48,306 nt of DNA, from NCBI GenBank assembly GCA_022071955.1, contig JAJVIM010000035.1:1-48306 (forward strand), written 5' to 3'. The stretch's first letter is position 1; every line of letters starts with the position of its first letter. The notes under the pieces are model-generated. The model ran no database searches and had not been told where the DNA came from. It saw nothing but the letters and a program-made list of their open reading frames with translations. This stretch comes from Anaerolineae bacterium (GTDB lineage Bacteria > Chloroflexota > Anaerolineae > 4572-78 > J111). A program made the position numbers and the translations under genes. Below are positions 38,877 to 47,404 of this stretch, one piece after another.

Positions 38877-39891
38877 CCGGCGTAACCTGGTGTTGACGCG
38901 CAACCGAAATTTTTGGCTGGCGTCATTGAGCCAAAAGATAAACTGGCGCAAGCTCGCCTTAACCCTCGGCCTGGCCATCCTGCTCGGCCTGCTGCTGCGG
39001 CAGGTCATCGCCCCGCCGGTTTACCGGGTGGCAATGGTGCTGCCGGGAGACCCCGACCAGCCCGGCTGGAGCAGCTACGTGCTGGCCTCGGCCGGGGTCA
39101 TTGACCGCGCCCTGCAAGCGCAGGGCACAACGGCGCGGATTGACTACACCACCACCCTGACCGCCGCCGCAGGGACTCTGTCGCTCTTTGCCGAACAGGG
39201 CTATGACCTGGTGATCGCCGCCGATGACAGCTATGAAGCGGCGGCTAACAAAGTGGCCGCGCAGTACCCGGCCACCCGCTTCGCGCTGCTGGCCGACGCC
39301 CCCGGCAACGGCAAAAACCTGGGGGCCATCGCCCTGCGCCACGAGGAACCGGGCGAGATTGCCGGCGAAGTGATGGCGCTCAAATCGCAGACCGGGCGGG
39401 TGGCTTACCTGGCCGACGGCAAGAACCCGCGTCGGCAGCAGGCGGTGCAGGGTATCCGGGCCGGGGTAGGAGAAGCTGACCTGCAAGTCCATTGGGATAT
39501 TGGCGGGCCGGCCGAGGCGGCCGACCTGGCAGCGCGGCTGTTCGATGCGGAAAACGTGGATGTCATCTGCATCGACGCTGACCTTAACACGATGCTGGCC
39601 GTCTACGAAGTGGCCCGGCAGCGACCGGGGAAGTACGTCTCCAACTGGCAGATTGACCTGTCCTCGCTGTACCCGGACACCACCCTGGGGTCGTACAACG
39701 CGGCCCTGGCCGATGTACTGGCGCAGGCGGCAGTGTGGGGCTACACCGGTGCGTGGCAGGGCCGGCGCTACAGCTTTGGCGCGGGTGCGGGCGCCTTCAA
39801 TGTCACCCCGCTGCACAACCTGAGCGATGACCAGAAAGACCAGGTTTGGGCCGGCTGGGCCAAAATCTATGACCGGGAGTTTGAGCCTTGA
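38863..39891 (+). CDS. Membrane-anchored PnrA/BMP-like substrate-binding protein
   Basis: ATG 38863 lies 14 bp inside the preceding gene; an in-frame start at 38722 would be deep inside it. The 342-residue product has a basic N-terminus, one membrane helix (about 31-47), and a periplasmic-binding-protein-like domain with LVIAADDSYEAAANKVAAQY, GEIAGEVMALKSQTGRVAYL and RRQQAVQGIRAG, which resemble the Med/BMP (PnrA) family of nucleoside-binding lipoproteins. Here it is anchored by a helix instead of a lipid, and no ABC transporter genes are adjacent. It may act as a sensor or receptor domain outside the cell. It is translationally coupled to genes on both sides. Confidence 0.82.
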   Translation: MNRTNRRNLVLTRNRNFWLASLSQKINWRKLALTLGLAILLGLLLRQVIAPPVYRVAMVLPGDPDQPGWSSYVLASAGVIDRALQAQGTTARIDYTTTLTAAAGTLSLFAEQGYDLVIAADDSYEAAANKVAAQYPATRFALLADAPGNGKNLGAIALRHEEPGEIAGEVMALKSQTGRVAYLADGKNPRRQQAVQGIRAGVGEADLQVHWDIGGPAEAADLAARLFDAENVDVICIDADLNTMLAVYEVARQRPGKYVSNWQIDLSSLYPDTTLGSYNAALADVLAQAAVWGYTGAWQGRRYSFGAGAGAFNVTPLHNLSDDQKDQVWAGWAKIYDREFEP

Positions 39892-41129
39892 AACTGTCAA
39901 CAAAAACCATCGTCATTATCCTGAGCGTGGTCAGCATCCTGGCCAGCATCATTTTACTGGCAATCATTTATTATCTGGTCGCGCCCAACAAGGAATCGGT
40001 AGCGGACATTCGCCACGCCGCCGGCCTGGGGCTGGCCATTCCCGGCGACTATATGGTCGTCACTTCGCCGCAGCAGGATCAGGTGGTGAATGACACTGTG
40101 CAGGTGCAGGTCGTGTTGACCAACCCCGATCCTGATTACCGGCTCAACCTGGTGGTCTACCTGCCCCGCCCACCGGGGCTTCAATTCGCCGGCGGCGCGG
40201 GGATGCCGATCTCCAAAATCCTCAACACCGACCACATCAGCGTTCCCAACCTGCCCGGCCCGGCTGAAGGCGAGGAAATCACGCAGGGCGTCGTCTGGAA
40301 CGGCGAAATCGAGGCCTCCGGCGCGGTGACGCTGACCTTGAGCTACGACCTGGCTGCCCCGCTGCCGGCCACCATTCAGTTGCGGGCGCTGGCCTACGAT
40401 GGGCTGTCCGGTGAGCCGGTGGACGAGGAAACGCTCTCTTTTCTGACCGAGCCGGGCCAGGTGCTGCCCGCGCCAACCCCCCGTTACAGCCTGACCCCGG
40501 TCGCTATTCCCGACCGGCCGCCGGGCCGGGTCTTGTCGCCCACCCTGGCCGCTGCCCTGCAAAGCCAGTCCTTTGAGAGTCACGAGCGGGCCGTTGCGGG
40601 GGTGAATGTCAGCGGCGCGGACCTGATTGGCCTGACAGAAGAGACACTCCCCTATAAATTCCGGGCGCTGTCGTTGACCCAATGCTACTATCTGGGCGTT
40701 TATATGGTCAACCGGGCGGCGCTTGAGTTTGATACCCGCGCCGTGCCGCCCGACTTTAGCGGGGCTACGCTGCGGCTGCGGGCGCTGCCGCCCAATCCCG
40801 GCGGCCACACCCTGACCGTGTACGCCGGGCGCTGGGAATGGCTGTTCGGGCAGGAGACCGATGAGACCGGTCACCCGCTGGCGGTCACCAATCCCGCCGC
40901 CTGGCAGCAGCACGATCCTACGCCGCTGGCGGCGCTGCCCGTCAGCGGCCCGTCTGCGGTTATCGCCAATTTATCCCTGCCCCGCCCGGCGATCAACGCC
41001 GGCGGCATCACCCGGCTGCTGCTCATCAGCAGCGATGAGGCAGACACACCCCCGGCCAACAGTTGCTTTGCCGGCGGCGAGCCGGGCCTGGGCGGGGCCA
41101 TTACCTTACCGGAGCTTTTCATTCAATGA
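39888..41129 (+). CDS. Membrane-anchored surface protein with shared EFDT module (paralogue 2)
   Basis: TTG 39888 overlaps the previous TGA, with GGGAG about 9 bp upstream. The 413-residue product has an N-terminal membrane anchor (TIVIILSVVSILASIILLAI), a beta-rich domain (about 50-200; VQVQVVLTNPDPDYRLNLV), a Pro-rich linker, and then the module shared with the proteins at 38109 and 41126: YLGVYMVNRAALEFDTRAV, PPNPGGHTLTVYAGRWEWL and INAGGITRLLLISSDE, ending with NSCFAGGEPGLG. The shared ending is close to that of the protein at 41126. It has no recognised name. It is probably displayed on the cell surface. Confidence 0.75.
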   Translation: MKLSTKTIVIILSVVSILASIILLAIIYYLVAPNKESVADIRHAAGLGLAIPGDYMVVTSPQQDQVVNDTVQVQVVLTNPDPDYRLNLVVYLPRPPGLQFAGGAGMPISKILNTDHISVPNLPGPAEGEEITQGVVWNGEIEASGAVTLTLSYDLAAPLPATIQLRALAYDGLSGEPVDEETLSFLTEPGQVLPAPTPRYSLTPVAIPDRPPGRVLSPTLAAALQSQSFESHERAVAGVNVSGADLIGLTEETLPYKFRALSLTQCYYLGVYMVNRAALEFDTRAVPPDFSGATLRLRALPPNPGGHTLTVYAGRWEWLFGQETDETGHPLAVTNPAAWQQHDPTPLAALPVSGPSAVIANLSLPRPAINAGGITRLLLISSDEADTPPANSCFAGGEPGLGGAITLPELFIQ

Positions 41130-42295
41130 AACAAACCTTGTTGGCTGTTCTGCTTGGGCTGACTGCGGTCGGCCTCGTCATTTTTAGTTTGTCCCCGGCT
41201 TCCCGCGCCGATGATAACGGCGTAAGTCTCGGTTTTAACGCCGATGACAACGGGCAGGTCATTACTGCCGGTCAGACCATCCACTTCACCGCCATCCTGA
41301 CCAACACCGATGCCGTGACCCGTACCTATATCTTCGCGGCGCAGGTGCCGACCGGCACGGTTTTTGTGGCGTCCAGCCCCAACCTGCAAGCCAACTCGTA
41401 CCCGGTTGGCGTCTCCGCTGCCGATCCGGTCAAATCCCTGACCTGGAGTGGGACTATATCCCCGGCAGTGTCCAGGCTATTTACCTTCACTTTGCAGATA
41501 GACAGCGCCGGCATTGGGCCGGGCGGGGATATTGCGGTCAATGCCCTGGTTTTCGACGCCGGCGGCGGCGCGGAACTGAGCCGGCAGACCATTACCCTGG
41601 ACTGGCCGGGCGCGACGTTATATTTCCCGCTGATCGCCCGCAACAGCGGCCCGCCAACGCCTCAACCGACATCGACCCCCTCACCCACCCCAACCCCGCT
41701 GCCCGCCACCGGCCAATTCACGCCCACTGTCGCCGGGGGGCTGCAAAGCCAGGCCACCGATTACAATGTGGCGCTGGCCGGCGGAGGCTATGTTCAAGGG
41801 CAGGATTTGTTGTATGACACCACGCCCGATCACTACTGGGCGCTGAATTTAACGCTGGTGCAGTGCAATTTTATGGAACTGGTCTATATGGTCCACCGCG
41901 ATTATCTGGAATATGACACCAGTGGCGTCGGCAGTTTTGGCCACGCTTACCTGGTCTTCAGGAACAATATGGCTTACCCCGGCCCGCCGGCGCACTCGGT
42001 CAATATCTATCAAGGCACATGGACGCAGTTAATCACTGAGACCAATCAGGTCCGCCCTGAAAATTGGGCGGCGTATGGCGCCTTGATTGCGACGGCGCCG
42101 GGCAACACCCAACCGGCGGCGGTGACCGCCACCGTCACCATTCCGGCGGCCTATATCAACCCCGGCGGCGTCACCAGATTTGCCCTCAAAACGTCAACCG
42201 AAGGCGCCGCGCCGCCGCTCAATAGCTGTTTTGGCGGGCCAAACCCCGGCCTGGGCGCATCCCTCAGCCTGCCGTACCTGTACCTTGTGCCTTGA
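41126..42295 (+). CDS. Secreted protein with DUF11-like and shared EFDT modules (paralogue 3)
   Basis: ATG 41126 overlaps the preceding TGA; an in-frame start at 41063 lies inside that gene. The 389-residue product has a signal peptide (TLLAVLLGLTAVGLVIFS), a DUF11-like Ig-fold domain (VITAGQTIHFTAILTNTDAV), the motif TLYFPLIARNSGP, a Pro/Thr linker, and the shared module with MVHRDYLEYDTSGV, MAYPGPPAHSVNIYQGTW and INPGGVTRFALKTSTEG, ending NSCFGGPNPGLG. It overlaps the next gene's upstream region and appears co-transcribed with it. The close likeness to the proteins at 38109 and 39888 points to recent duplication or shuffling of one module among surface proteins. Confidence 0.78.
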   Translation: MKQTLLAVLLGLTAVGLVIFSLSPASRADDNGVSLGFNADDNGQVITAGQTIHFTAILTNTDAVTRTYIFAAQVPTGTVFVASSPNLQANSYPVGVSAADPVKSLTWSGTISPAVSRLFTFTLQIDSAGIGPGGDIAVNALVFDAGGGAELSRQTITLDWPGATLYFPLIARNSGPPTPQPTSTPSPTPTPLPATGQFTPTVAGGLQSQATDYNVALAGGGYVQGQDLLYDTTPDHYWALNLTLVQCNFMELVYMVHRDYLEYDTSGVGSFGHAYLVFRNNMAYPGPPAHSVNIYQGTWTQLITETNQVRPENWAAYGALIATAPGNTQPAAVTATVTIPAAYINPGGVTRFALKTSTEGAAPPLNSCFGGPNPGLGASLSLPYLYLVP

Positions 42296-42309
42296 AAGGG
42301 AGAGAACTG

Positions 42310-45300
42310 ATGACAAAACACCGTTTGTTTTACCTGTCACTGTTTATCAGCGTAGCCCTCCTGGCGGCATTAGCCCCGCTTCCCGGCAGGGTGATGGCCT
42401 TCGGGGATGAGTGGCTGGCTTACACCGCCGGCACGTGGGGCTTTGACAGTTCATCTTCCCTGACCCGCTGGCAGGAGTTCAGGTATCAGGGCCAGCAGCG
42501 GATCACCACCGGCTGGCTGAACTGGTTCGGCGGCAACGGTATCCGGCTCTACAACACCTCGCCCGGCTCCGGCTTTCCCCTGGCGTTTGACTCCGAATGT
42601 ACCCCGGATACCGGCGCCACCTGTAATGTTGACGGCGACTACATCGGTCACAACAACAACAGCGCCGATCCCTCGCCGCTGCCGGCGCGGGATTACTACA
42701 ACAACCACGATGAGTCCTGGTCGTGGTATCGCAACGCCGACTGGGCGGTGGATTTCAGGTTCCGGGGCAACTGCGTTTCCGGCAATTGCAGCGGCCTGGG
42801 CAACAACTTCCTGTACGCCCAAACCCGGGAGAACCGCACCGGGTTTGCCATTGGGGCCAACCTGTTTGAGCGGCGCTGGTTCTACACCCACGACAACAGC
42901 GTCGAATATCTGGGATCAATCGACGCCGCGGCCCATACCGGGCGGGTTGAGCGCATCTGGGCCACCTGGAATATGTGGGTTGACGGCGGGAATTTCCGGT
43001 CCTACGGCGCCCGCCAGACCAGCCCCGACAGCCGCGGCGACCGGATTATGACCAACCTCAATATCGGCAACCTGCAGCAGGTTAGCGCCATGTGGCCGGA
43101 GGTGAGCCTGGATTACGTCAATATCTTCTACGCCCTGCCGGATGGCTGCATTTCAACAGCCAGCAACTGCGCCCCTAATCTGACCCAGGACATCACCACC
43201 GGCGCCGGCGGCGCGCCCGTCCTGACCGGCCCGCCGCCCACCTTCGTTCGGGGCGATACCGCCGCCGCCAACATCCGGGTCAACACCTGGGCCGGCGACA
43301 AGCGCGGCGTCGGCACGGTGGCCTACTTTGGCAACCGGGATAACGCCGGGGGAGCCGGCGGGACCTGGTGGAACTTTGCCAACCGCAACGGCAGCGGCAG
43401 CCGCAGTTTTCAGGACGCGGCGACATTGAACTGCCCCTCCCAGCCGGGCTTTTGTGCCGGCACACACCTGATTGCGGTCAACACCTATGACGTGTACGGC
43501 AACCAGCGCCAGCAGTGGAATCTGGAAACCCGCCTCCAGCGTCAGGTGCGCTGGGCGGCAGCCCCCAAAACCTTTGACATCACCGCCCGGCTCTACTGCC
43601 CGGACGGGTTCCCCCCGGCCTGGATCACCCCGACCGCCGCCCCGGCCGGCGGCACGTCGCCCTTGCCGACGCCGACCCGCACCCCGACCCCGGTCGGCGG
43701 CTACTACGGCTCGCCGCCCGGCCTGTCCGGGGCGGTCACCTGGCAGTATTACATCCGCGCCCAGCCCAACATTAACACCCGGCAGATCGTGGGCAGCAAC
43801 AACGTCAACTTCACCTACAATTTCAGCTTTCCCGGCGATGAAACGGCTTACTTTGGCGTGCTGCGCAACGGGCAGCCGTGGGGCAACGAGTTGATCATCA
43901 ACGCCGCCAATCTGGCCACCGGCGATGACTTTTTCACCACTTTCCTGGATCAGATCGGCTCACCGGACTGCCCGCTGCTGGCCACGCCCGCGCCGCAATC
44001 AGTCAGGTTCAATTTCAGCTTTGTTTGCCCGGGCGGCAGCGTTCCCGCCGGCAGCTACACCGTGCTGGCCCGGGCCGGCTCCGCCCCGCCGCAAACCCTG
44101 CTTAACGGCGCGGGCAGCCACACCTTTGACACCGCCTGGCGCAACAGCGCGGTCGCCCTGTACGGGCAGTACAACGGGGCGACCCTGCCCATCGACACCG
44201 GCCCGGCTGTGGCCGGTATCACCCGGATCGGCGATGTACTGCGCGTCGATTTTAACCAGGTCACGAATGGCGCCTACAGCGTGGCCTACCGCAACTGCCT
44301 GGCCACGGCCACGCCGACCCGCACCCCAACGCCAACCCACACCCCGACAAATACCCCCACCCCGACGGCCACCAGCACGTCAACGCCGACAAACACTCCG
44401 ACCCCGACGCCGACAACAACGCCTTACGTCCAGGTGCGGATTCAAAACCCCGGTGGCGGCCTCATCAGCCTGACCCATTGCGGCGCGGGCGGCAGCGCCG
44501 GCGGGAATGTGCAGGAGCATTACAGTTGCCTGGCTGCCAGTAACCGCTCGATCCCCGCCGCCAGCCTGACTGACCGGACCCGGATGGGGGTTGACATCCC
44601 CAATCTGGGCGGCAACGTGCTGGTCGGGATCGGCGGGGCCACGGCCGGCGGCGCGGTTAATGTCTGGAGCAACAACCAGCCCAACTATTCCTGGCCGGGC
44701 TGGTTCACCGGCGGGCGAACCGTCACCTTTATCGTCGCCAGCCCGACCCCCTCGCCAACTCACACCCCGACGCCGGCTGCCACCACCGAATTGCGCCCGG
44801 CGGTGGTGACGCCGCTGGCTTTCATTGATACCACCGGCAGCCCGCTTAACTTTGACCCGCCCGCCGGCGGGCCAACGCCCGTCCCCAAAGGGCTGGCCCT
44901 GTCTGACTTTTACTACCCCCTGCAAGTCTGGCTGAAAATGATCCCGACTCTGGGCGTCGTTCAGCCGGCGCAGTGGTGTACCGGCGTTTGTTACGAGGCC
45001 GACACCCGGCCCATCGCCTACACCTATCTTGGCATGTCGCGGGCCGACGGCCAACTGGTGGCCACCGCGCCCTACTCCCAGGCTTTCAATATCGCCGCGC
45101 CCTGGGCCTTTACCCCGACCCAGTACCTCACCCTGTTCTGGGAATTTCCCCACATTGATGACGGGTGGGGGCTGGTTCCGCCGCGTTACTACTATCTCGA
45201 CCAGGTTCCCGGCGCTGTTGATTTTCACTATCGCATCCGGCTGCGCCACACCTGGACAGCGGCGCAAACCGCCCTCTGGCCGGCGGTGATGACGCCGCTG

Positions 45301-45429
45301 CCGCCCTGCCCCGGCTGGGGCGGGCCGGGCCAGCCGTGCGTCTATGAGGAAGACATCAATATCGGGCCGGCGGAGGCGCTGCACCTGCGGCTGTACCTGG
45401 TCCGCCCGGTCATCGAGCGAATTAATTGA
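42310..45429 (+). CDS. Large secreted multidomain surface protein
   Basis: ATG 42310 follows GGGAGAG by 7 bp; an in-frame TTG at 42292 is less likely. The 1039-residue product has a signal peptide (LFYLSLFISVALLAALAPL) and then an N-terminal domain of about 400 residues rich in Trp, Asn and Gly (WSWYRNADWAVDFRFRGN). Thr/Pro-rich linkers at about 455-470, 665-705 and 815-835 separate further beta-rich domains, one with RNGQPWGNELIINAAN. Eight or more Cys residues are seen in the first half. No family is recognised, and no C-terminal anchor is present (end VRPVIERIN). It probably forms part of the outer surface or an appendage. A repeat hairpin follows its stop. Confidence 0.7.
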   Translation: MTKHRLFYLSLFISVALLAALAPLPGRVMAFGDEWLAYTAGTWGFDSSSSLTRWQEFRYQGQQRITTGWLNWFGGNGIRLYNTSPGSGFPLAFDSECTPDTGATCNVDGDYIGHNNNSADPSPLPARDYYNNHDESWSWYRNADWAVDFRFRGNCVSGNCSGLGNNFLYAQTRENRTGFAIGANLFERRWFYTHDNSVEYLGSIDAAAHTGRVERIWATWNMWVDGGNFRSYGARQTSPDSRGDRIMTNLNIGNLQQVSAMWPEVSLDYVNIFYALPDGCISTASNCAPNLTQDITTGAGGAPVLTGPPPTFVRGDTAAANIRVNTWAGDKRGVGTVAYFGNRDNAGGAGGTWWNFANRNGSGSRSFQDAATLNCPSQPGFCAGTHLIAVNTYDVYGNQRQQWNLETRLQRQVRWAAAPKTFDITARLYCPDGFPPAWITPTAAPAGGTSPLPTPTRTPTPVGGYYGSPPGLSGAVTWQYYIRAQPNINTRQIVGSNNVNFTYNFSFPGDETAYFGVLRNGQPWGNELIINAANLATGDDFFTTFLDQIGSPDCPLLATPAPQSVRFNFSFVCPGGSVPAGSYTVLARAGSAPPQTLLNGAGSHTFDTAWRNSAVALYGQYNGATLPIDTGPAVAGITRIGDVLRVDFNQVTNGAYSVAYRNCLATATPTRTPTPTHTPTNTPTPTATSTSTPTNTPTPTPTTTPYVQVRIQNPGGGLISLTHCGAGGSAGGNVQEHYSCLAASNRSIPAASLTDRTRMGVDIPNLGGNVLVGIGGATAGGAVNVWSNNQPNYSWPGWFTGGRTVTFIVASPTPSPTHTPTPAATTELRPAVVTPLAFIDTTGSPLNFDPPAGGPTPVPKGLALSDFYYPLQVWLKMIPTLGVVQPAQWCTGVCYEADTRPIAYTYLGMSRADGQLVATAPYSQAFNIAAPWAFTPTQYLTLFWEFPHIDDGWGLVPPRYYYLDQVPGAVDFHYRIRLRHTWTAAQTALWPAVMTPLPPCPGWGGPGQPCVYEEDINIGPAEALHLRLYLVRPVIERIN

Positions 45430-45568
45430 AAGCAGGAGTAAGGAGTAAGGAGTAAGGAGTAAGGAGTAAGGAGTAAGGAGTAAGGGTTGGGGAAAGGTTC
45501 CCCTTTACTTCCTACTTCCTACTTCCTACTTCCTACTTCCTACTCCCTACTTCCTACTCCCTACTCCC
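45430..45568. repeat. Intergenic GTAAGGA/TTCCTAC inverted heptamer array
   Basis: About seven tandem GTAAGGA units (45434-45484) face a right arm of tandem TTCCTAC or CTCCCTA units (45509-45567), with GGGG-AAAGGTT-CCCC at the turn. The arms are largely complementary, so the transcript can fold into a long hairpin. It ends in an AGGAGG ribosome site for the gene at 45582. Confidence 0.82.
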
Positions 45569-45581
45569 AGGAGGATATGTT

Positions 45582-47336
45582 ATGCGAACACTGACCGGCA
45601 TTGTCGTCTTGTGCGCCGCGGCGGGGCTGACCCTGGTTGTCAGTTGGTTACTCTGGCCGGCGGAACAGCCGTCCCAGGCGGCCCCGGCGGCGGCAGGCCG
45701 CCTCAAAGTCGAAACCAACCCGCCGGCGACTATCGTTACCATCGATGGCGAGCCGTGGCCCACCCCGCCGGAAATCCCGGCCGGCGAGCATACAGTCCGG
45801 CTGGCCGCGCCGGGGTACGCCCCGGTTCAGTACCGGCTGTCAGTCGCAACCGGCCAGGTTGTCACCCTGCGCGGCGTGCTGGAGGATTTGACGCCGCCCA
45901 CCGTGGCGCTGGCGGCGCGGCCCACCCTGCCGGTTGAGGGCGAGGTGGTGACCGCCGTTCTCGACCTGGCCGATGACGGCAGCGGCCTGGTCCGGCTGGA
46001 ATTTCAGGTCGATGGCGAGCTACTGCACACCGAAACGATTGACGGCCTTGACGCCGACCATCTGGAAATGCAGATCGCGGCCCTGGCCCCGGGCCTGCAC
46101 CGGCTGACCGCCGTGGTAACGGATGCCGGCGGCAACAGCAATAGCCGGGAACTGTACGTGGATGTGCAGCCCCGGGGTTACCCGGCTCCGCCGCTGGACA
46201 TCGCGGCGCTGGAATTGCCGCCGCCGGGAGAGACGTTGGCCGCCCCGTCTAAAGTGGCAGACGTGGCCGAATCATCGTTAATCCCAACAGATGGTGTGGT
46301 CACTGACCTGTCAGAAGGCGGTGAGCCGGGCATTAACAGCGGGCCGGTTGTCTCAACCCCACCGCCGCCGATTACCCGGGCGACGCTGTACACCGAAACG
46401 ATCATCATCCCCACCTACGGCTATACGGAAGCATTGGATACCAGTGGCCCGCGCCCGCGCCTGGTGACTGAGCGGATGACCCCGCCCCAGCCGGCGGCTT
46501 ACACCGCCATTATCCTGGAAAATGACGCCCTGCGGCTGGCGGTGCTGCCGGCGCTGGGCGGGCGGCTGTACCAGATCACCGACAAGGCCACCGGCGAAAA
46601 GCTGCTTTACACCAACCCGGTCATCAAACCCACCCACTGGGGGCCGCCGGAGATGAACTGGTGGCTGGCCGTGGGCGGGATGGAGTGGGCTTACCCGGTG
46701 GCCGAACACGGCTACGCCTGGGCCGACGCCTGGGCGTACAGCAGCGATGACAACGCCGAGGGCCTCACCCTGACCCTGAACCATACCGACGCCCCCACCG
46801 GGTTACAGGCCCAGGTGCGGCTGTTCCTGCCGGCGCAGGGCCGCTACTTCACCGTCGCCCCGGCAGTGACCAATACCGGCGCTGCCCCGGCCCTGGCCCA
46901 GTTATGGCTCAACGCCGCCTTTCGCGCCGGGCCAACCCAGCGCCTGACCCTGCCCGCCGCCCAGGTCAGGGTTCACAGCGCCGGCGAGCCGGAAGGGGTG
47001 CAGCCCGGCCAAATCCTGCCCTGGCAGCCGGAACTGGCCGGCTGGGGCCGCTGGCAGACCTGGTTCAGCGCCTTTGCCGCGCCGGCGGTTGACGGCGTTC
47101 TGACCGTCAGTTCTGACGGCGTGACCCCGGTTTTGCAGCGCAGTTTCAACCCGGCGGAGACGCCGGGGGTCAAGTGGTTCACCTGGGGGCCAAACGGCCC
47201 GGCTGGGGAATGGGCAGGCCAGCCCTACTTTGAGGTTTGGGGCGGGTTGACCCCGGATTTTGACACGTATCTTAACTTGCCGCCCGGCGAAACGCGGGGC
47301 TGGCAGGAAATGTGGAGCGTCATCGATGCCAACTAA
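45582..47336 (+). CDS. Exported PEGA-DUF5107 protein
   Basis: The 584-residue product starts 7 bp after AGGAGG. It has an N-terminal signal or anchor (TGIVVLCAAAGLTLVVSWLL), a PEGA domain at about 38-95 (LKVETNPPATIVTIDGEPW, GEHTVRLAAPGYAPV), an Ig-like domain (about 98-205; DDGSGLVRLEFQVDGELLHT), a linker, and a C-terminal DUF5107-like domain from about 300 (IILENDALRLAVLPALGGRL, ITDKATGEKLLYTNPVIKP). DUF5107 has a galactose mutarotase-like fold and often occurs in carbohydrate-active proteins. The protein therefore probably binds or acts on sugars at the surface, in keeping with the glycosidase-like protein at 32374. Confidence 0.83.
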   Translation: MRTLTGIVVLCAAAGLTLVVSWLLWPAEQPSQAAPAAAGRLKVETNPPATIVTIDGEPWPTPPEIPAGEHTVRLAAPGYAPVQYRLSVATGQVVTLRGVLEDLTPPTVALAARPTLPVEGEVVTAVLDLADDGSGLVRLEFQVDGELLHTETIDGLDADHLEMQIAALAPGLHRLTAVVTDAGGNSNSRELYVDVQPRGYPAPPLDIAALELPPPGETLAAPSKVADVAESSLIPTDGVVTDLSEGGEPGINSGPVVSTPPPPITRATLYTETIIIPTYGYTEALDTSGPRPRLVTERMTPPQPAAYTAIILENDALRLAVLPALGGRLYQITDKATGEKLLYTNPVIKPTHWGPPEMNWWLAVGGMEWAYPVAEHGYAWADAWAYSSDDNAEGLTLTLNHTDAPTGLQAQVRLFLPAQGRYFTVAPAVTNTGAAPALAQLWLNAAFRAGPTQRLTLPAAQVRVHSAGEPEGVQPGQILPWQPELAGWGRWQTWFSAFAAPAVDGVLTVSSDGVTPVLQRSFNPAETPGVKWFTWGPNGPAGEWAGQPYFEVWGGLTPDFDTYLNLPPGETRGWQEMWSVIDAN

Positions 47337-47404
47337 CTGCCACATTTAAAAAACCCATTTAAATTTTTTTAACCTGACATTTTGGAAAAAGGAATAAAAC
47401 GACT
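47337..47404. other. A+T-rich spacer with weak terminator-like stem
   Basis: TTAAAAAA near 47346 and TTTTTTTAA near 47365-47373 can pair across a short loop, giving an A-U-only stem in an A+T-rich gap. It may end the message for the PEGA-DUF5107 gene. An AAAGGA site near 47388 serves the next gene. Confidence 0.35.

Noticed and set aside
45430..45568. Tandem repeats as a CRISPR or VNTR coding region
   Set aside because: Units are only about seven bases, form complementary arms and do not keep a reading frame.
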